A stretch of DNA of 64,000 nt from Combretum micranthum (taxonomy: Eukaryota; Streptophyta; Magnoliopsida; Myrtales; Combretaceae), in the NCBI GenBank assembly GCA_024138025.1, contig JAMXBD010000362.1, forward strand, positions 124,001 through 188,000. The letters run 5' to 3'. Below the pieces are notes generated by a model. The model was not told the DNA's origin. It was given only the letters and a program-made list of their open reading frames with translations, and ran no database searches. Positions 59,117 to 64,000 of the stretch are shown one piece after another. Every line of letters starts with the position of its first letter. Position 1 is the stretch's first letter. The translations under genes and the position numbers were made by a program.

Positions 59117-60100
59117 TTAAAAGATAGGAATAGATTGCAAGCTTGTTTGAGCTAGTGTCGTTTGTCCAGCAAATGACAAGGATGAAGATGTCCACCTAGC
59201 GAGTCTATTTTTGAGTTTTTCCAGAATATTACTATAGGTATCTTTAGTAACCCTAGTAGGCAAGAGAGGGCTTCCAAGGTATTTCCCCAGATCATTTGTC
59301 TTACAAAAACCAAAGCTTCTACTTATTTCAACACTAAGGCGACGAGTTGTATTCCTAGAAAAGAGACTCTTTATTTTTTGCATATTTACCTTCTATCCAT
59401 AAGCAACTTCAAAGCTCTTTAAAATCTCTTGAATCACTGCCACTTGATTTAGTGATGCTTTGGCAAACAAAAGTAGATCATCTAGGAAAAGGAGGTGGAA
59501 GAAAGTTAGCTTGTTACTTCCCAACTTTACACCATTCCATCTACCATTATCTACTGTATCCCAAATATCATGTGACAACCTCTCCATAAATAGGACAAAG
59601 AGGTAAGGAGAAACCAAATTTCTTTGTTGGACTCCCTTTGAGGGAGTAAAAATTTTAGATAAAGCTTCATTCCAAAGTACTCTCATTTGCACTGTAGAAA
59701 TGCAAGTCATGATTCTCGAGACAAGAATATCATTAATCCTAATCAGAGCAAGTGTCTCATGATTAAAGGACCACCAAATCCTATCATATGCCTTTTCTAA
59801 GTTGATTTTAATAGCCATCCAACTCTTATGTCCTTTTTTCGACTTCATAGAGTAGATAACCCCTTGGGCTATAATAGTGTTATCTATTATTCGTCACTAG
59901 AATAAAGCTTGTTTGCATCAAACCAACCAATTTGCATAAAATAGCTTTCAATCAACTGGTGATTAGCTTCATAATTATTTTGCATGCAACGTTGCACAAG
60001 CTAATTGGTCTAAAACTAGTAAGATTCATCGAGTTACTCACTTTAGGGATTAAAACCAAAAGAGTATCATTAAGAGATGGAAGCAATTCACCAGATTGAA
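59117..60100 (-). pseudogene. LINE reverse transcriptase relic
   Basis: Minus-strand pieces in order: GHKSWMAIKINLEKAYDRI (palm, with the catalytic D in KAYDR), SPSKGVQQRNLVSPYLFVL (usually QGDPLSPYLF), FLLFLDDLLLFA (59488-59477; FADD is the usual motif, and Ala has become Leu), then after a frame change LGKYLGSPLLPTRV and ILEKLKNRLARWTSS-LSFAGQ-TLA, the standard thumb. The N-terminal part of the domain (to about 60100) is present with stops. It primes on a nicked target and copies LINE RNA. Confidence 0.85.
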
Positions 60101-60505
60101 AACATCTAATTACCATATGAAACACAATTTAGCCAACTATGTCCCATTGTGATTGGTAAAAGATGGGGCTCCATCCGTCCAAACCAAGTGCATTATAGGG
60201 ACCTATATCAAACACAACTTTCCACACTTCTAAAATATTAATTTCTACTTCTAAAGACTCGAAATCAATAGAATTCATCCCAAGAAATCCATGTTGCCAT
60301 GTTAAAGAAAAGTGTCTACTTTATTCATCAGAGTATAAATTGCCATAGAAGTTCACCTCCATTAACTTAAGAGTATTATGATCCTCTATCCACTCTCCAC
60401 GTCCCCCTTTAGCATATCAATCTTCTGTCTGTGCCTATTGATTGTGCTAAGATGGAAAAATCCCATGTTTCTATCTCCAGGGGTAATCCATTTCGATTGA
60501 GACTT

Positions 60506-61450
60506 TTAGAATCGCAACATCTCTTCCTGAGACAACACATTCTCATATTCGTTTTCCAATTTGCTTCTTCTTTCTTCTAGAGATGGAGAGAATTGTGACT
60601 GCAATCTATACTCTAGTTTAGAAATTTGATGAAGTAGTCGGTGCTTCCAAAGGAAAATATTACCAAAAACATATATATTCCATTTTTGCAGTTTCTTACA
60701 AAACCTGCTGGAGTTAGACACGATATCAACACTTGAGCTCTAGCCATCTCTAACAAAGGTCTTGAAGTTAGGATGGGATAACCAGCAAGCTTGAAACCAA
60801 AAAGGCCGAATATCAACATCAACTCCTGTATTTCCAAATGGATGCAAAAGAGTTAGGCGATGATCCGATTTAAGTTTTGGAAGATGAATAAGCAATACTT
60901 TTGGAAATTGGATTCTCCAATTTTGATCACATAAAGCACATTCCAATCTTTCTTTAAGAAGCCCACATTCCTAATTAAATTTTGGCTCATAAAAATTAAA
61001 ATCAATTAGATTACACTCTTCCATCAGTAGACTCAACTTATGGCATTTGCTTTGATTAATTTTGGCTCCTCCAATTTTCTCATCACTACTTTGGTAAACA
61101 TTTAAATCTTCAATGACCAACCAAAGGAGATAGATTATGAATTTCAAATTGATAAGAGTGTCCCATAAATGCTTTTATAAGGAATAGTAAGGATTGGCAT
61201 GAACAAAAGTATATGTACCCTTATCCCCTTTCAATTTCCATCGAACCTATATCCATTGTTTTCCTTGATCAATCAAGTTAACAGAGATTTCAAAATCATT
61301 CCAAAGTATCCAAATTCCCCCATAATAACCAATAGCATGTTCTTTCCACCAACAATTAAACCCTAATTTCTTGATGACAGAATCAACTTTAATTCCACTA
61401 ATTCTAGGTTCTGAAATCACTAAAATATTATGTCTATATTTCCTCACCAT
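60506..61450 (-). pseudogene. LINE endonuclease (APE type) relic
   Basis: Recognisable parts: VRKYRHNILVISEPRISG, where a Glu follows ISE as in the LxET catalytic motif, then YYGGIWILWN, and finally the KSDHRLTLL motif, whose D and H belong to the SDH catalytic triad, followed by RPFWFQACWLSHPNF. Several stops and frame changes lie between. The enzyme would nick genomic DNA to start insertion. Confidence 0.8.
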
Positions 61451-61558
61451 ATCTTGAGATGCATTCAGGAAAATGGGACAGGATGCCTCTTGACAATTCC
61501 CTTACATCACAAACATAGTAATAAAAGTTGAATAGGAAGGAAAAGATCACCAAGCCCA

Positions 61559-63181
61559 TTAAACCTGCTTACTAGATTCATCATCTATAGCTGACAAAGT
61601 TGCTTCATTTTCTCCATTCATATTTTGATTATAAAGAGGAGCTTGCTTTGCCTCTTGATTGAAGAAAGGATTAATGTGGGTTTCCACCACTGAAGGAGAG
61701 GGAGTACGACTCCTCTTTTTGCTTCCATTTGGTGGTTCCTTGTTTTGAATCACTATAAAACTTGGTCTACAAAAATTCTCTAAGGTTTGAGTAGATTCAA
61801 CATTTAGGTAGGAAGATTTGGTCCAACGTTAGTGACATTCGTGAGAGGCTCTGAGTTATCAAAAGCAAAAGTATCTATTTGAAGTGACGAATTATTCTAG
61901 GACAACATCCTACTTCTAGCTAGTTTAAGGACTCGAATCAATCTTGGGGTTTAGGCTGGAGAAGTATCTCTAATTGCAACATGTTGTTTTTTAGTTGGGT
62001 TGGCCTTGGCTTTCCCTTTGTTATTTTCTTATCAACATTCAAATCACAAGACTTACTTGCAAACATAATGGGAATTTCCTTGTTGGTCATAAACTTAACT
62101 ACTATATTTTCCTTCACATTAATACCATCAGCAACTTCCTAATTTGTCAATATCCCATATCTCGACCTTCCCTCATTAGCTCCTTGATTTTTGGGTACCA
62201 TTCCCTGATCATTCGCAATTACCTTTTTTAAACGTCTCTTATTCTGCAATTGTGCAATCATCAAAGGGCCAAAATTTCCCTTGCCATTAGTTTTTTGGCC
62301 ATTATCCCCATGGTTATGTGCATTTGGCTCATCTAGTTTCTTGTTTGGGCAAGCCATAGAATTTTTTCCAACTTTACCATAATAAAAGCATAATGAAGGG
62401 AGTCATTCATATTCAATTCTCTACCATGTATTGTCTAATCTAAATTTTGGAAGAATCAGCTTTGAAATATCTAGTTCTACTGTGACTTAAGCAATCTTCC
62501 CCTTTGAGTTGTTCTTGTATTATAATCAATATGTAATGTCTTGCCCACAATATTACCAATCCTCTATAGAACTACCTCATGATAATATTGTAAGGGCATG
62601 TCTGGAAATCTAATCCAAACAGCTACTTTTGAGACAATCTCTATAGAGACACAAAAAATTGGAAACCACTGTTGAACTGATAGGCAATGATCCATAGTAA
62701 TCCATGGTCCCTTTAATAATGCTCACATAACATCATCCTCATTAGCCACTTGTACCATGTAGAATTCATTATCCATGTCAATAACTCTAAAATCACCTGT
62801 TGGATTCCAAAGTTCCTAAAACTTCTTACAAAGCACCTTATATCCAATTGGTCTACCCATAAGTTTGAATATCATAGCCAGATTCCATGGCTTCTCAATT
62901 AGTACGTGAAGGTGTTGAAAAATTTTCATGGAGGGTTTGTACTCATCATTTGTAATATGGATATCATCATCTAGAATTTTAATATCGTGTTGTGCATTTT
63001 GCAATGAATTCTTCATTAGCTTGTCCCAATAAGATTGAAATTCATTTGATCTTTCCTGTTGATTTTCATTCATGTCCATCTCCACATCCTATGCCTCATC
63101 AATCGGGGTTACCCCCTCTTTATTTATGAATTTGACCTTTCTTGCCTTGCTAGTGACATTCTAATTTCCAACGTCCCCCAT
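61559..63181 (-). pseudogene. LINE ORF1 relic (DUF4283 plus degenerate zinc knuckle)
   Basis: The ATG at 63181 (MGDVGN) is followed within seven codons by a TAG. The frame then shows QSYWDKLMKNSL, a VLIEKPWNLAMIFKLMGRPI block and VGKTLHIDYNTRT, the pattern of the RNA-binding DUF4283 region of plant LINE ORF1. After it comes a zinc knuckle whose Cys and His are partly lost (YYGKVGKNSMACPNKK). The C-terminal part is basic (GSKKRSRTPSPS) and open at 61559-61753. Multiple TAG stops. Confidence 0.75.
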
Positions 63182-63221
63182 CTTTTTTCGTCAAACTTTT
63201 ATCTAGCTCAAGAAGTATTTG

Positions 63222-63251
63222 TGTAAATGCAAAAATTATCCAAATCAATGC
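63222..63251. repeat. Candidate LINE target-site duplication, right copy
   Basis: Partner of 57328-57359. It lies about 40 bp upstream of the ORF1 ATG, so the 5' leader would be very short. Confidence 0.5.
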
Positions 63252-64000
63252 TTTTATATTTTGGAATAATTTGCCTATTCTAAGACTGTTCCTTAAACCA
63301 AGCATCGGTCAAATGTAAATAATATTAAATTGTCAACTTCATTTAAAGGTAATGATTTTCAGAGTACTGGCAATGTTGGTACCAATATATGCTAAAAATA
63401 TAAAATGGCATAGTAATGTTTGATAGGAATTTTTATTTATGATGGGTATTGGAGTTTCATATAAGAATAGAGATGTCTGACACTCTTATTTAACTTTCCA
63501 TGTTATGTAACAGATATTTTTATATGAAATAAAAAAGGGTAAATTATGTGGACACCTCTTAAATATTTTTAAAATTACATAAACCCTTTAATTTTTAAAA
63601 AGTCAGCGTTTAGACTCCTAAAATAAATTTTGGGTTCCACTTTTTAATATATTGGCAACCGACCTGTTTGATATTGTTTACATAGCATAAAAAATAATTA
63701 TATTAAATATCATGTTGTATTTATTGGATGAAATGATAAATTATTGCAGAATCCATCTAGCATTGTGTTGCAAATTACTATGTAACTTCTACCGGTGAGT
63801 TTTAGTAATGGAAGACCAGAGTTAATATGGAGGGAATGTGTAAAAGGTGCTAGACAACATGCAATCAATTTTCCACTGAATAAATAAAGCTTTTGAAAAT
63901 TTTAAATACGTAGTCAATCTAGTTGTATTTATTAAAAGAACAATTTAGTGTTAATGTACATACACAGATATATTTCATGAAAGCTTGACTACCAGCAAGA
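63252..64000. other. AT-rich sequence, nothing recognised
   Basis: No gene or repeat with clear ends seen. Confidence 0.45.

Larger units (their letters stand above)
57360..63221 (-). mobile_element. Plant LINE (non-LTR retrotransposon), full length but decayed
   Basis: On the minus strand the order is ORF1, endonuclease, reverse transcriptase, zf-RVT segment, RNase H and an A-rich tail (T-rich at 57360-57380 on the plus strand). The 3' end at 57360 and the 5' end near 63221 are flanked by similar sequences of about 30 bp (57328-57359 and 63222-63251), probably the target-site duplication. All reading frames carry stops. The RNase H after the reverse transcriptase is typical of plant L1-type LINEs. 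Confidence 0.9.

Noticed and set aside
1..64000. tRNA, rRNA or organelle-derived DNA
   Set aside because: I looked for tRNA-like T-loops with paired stems, rRNA core words and plastid gene motifs and found none that held up; the tRNA-like words are primer binding sites. A computed covariance-model search would be needed to exclude small RNA genes.

Overview
The window is plant nuclear DNA, most likely from a eudicot. It is very AT-rich and crowded with long terminal repeats (LTRs), two decayed retrotransposon gag relics, a full-length decayed LINE with a plant-type RNase H tail, and a Tat-lineage Ty3/gypsy element that carries a plant mobile domain (PMD) gene with spliceosomal introns. I cannot name the species. 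I found no ordinary host gene, rRNA, tRNA or CRISPR array. The only protein-coding gene that still looks intact lies inside a retrotransposon.

Layout. From 1 to 8.6 kb there are LTR fragments and a small gag-only LTR element (about 1465-4761, minus strand). Next comes a giant solo LTR at 8619-13627, flanked by a perfect 5-bp duplication (TGCCT). From 13.6 to 21 kb the sequence is mostly AT-rich and unrecognised, with one MITE-like hairpin and one very weak gene relic. At 21.4-24.7 kb there is the end of an LTR, a degenerate initiator-Met primer binding site and a gag pseudogene on the plus strand. Another minus-strand LTR starts at 24729, and a second giant solo LTR of the 8.6-kb family follows at 26572-30939 (duplication GCATT). 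A further LTR end with a primer binding site lies at 34.0 kb. AT-rich filler with a hairpin element runs to 37.2 kb.

The centrepiece is a 14.6-kb Tat element (37231-51812) read on the minus strand. It has two LTRs about 8% different by hand alignment, an Arg-tRNA primer binding site, a polypurine tract, and gag, protease, reverse transcriptase, vestigial RNase H, second (archaeal-type) RNase H and integrase, all broken by small frameshifts. Between integrase and the 3' LTR, on the opposite strand, sits a three-exon PMD gene whose 882-codon reading frame is uninterrupted after splicing. It appears to have its own promoter, a spliced 5' leader and a degenerate GC-rich tandem repeat just upstream. 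Antisense extra ORFs with PMD similarity are known from Tat-lineage elements. The intact frame beside a decayed gag-pol is the most interesting feature of the window.

Right of the Tat element are a relic of a related LTR (51813-52123), AT-rich filler, a plus-strand LTR fragment (about 54.3-56.5 kb), and a roughly 5.9-kb decayed LINE on the minus strand (57360-63221) with a candidate long target-site duplication. The last 0.75 kb shows nothing recognisable.
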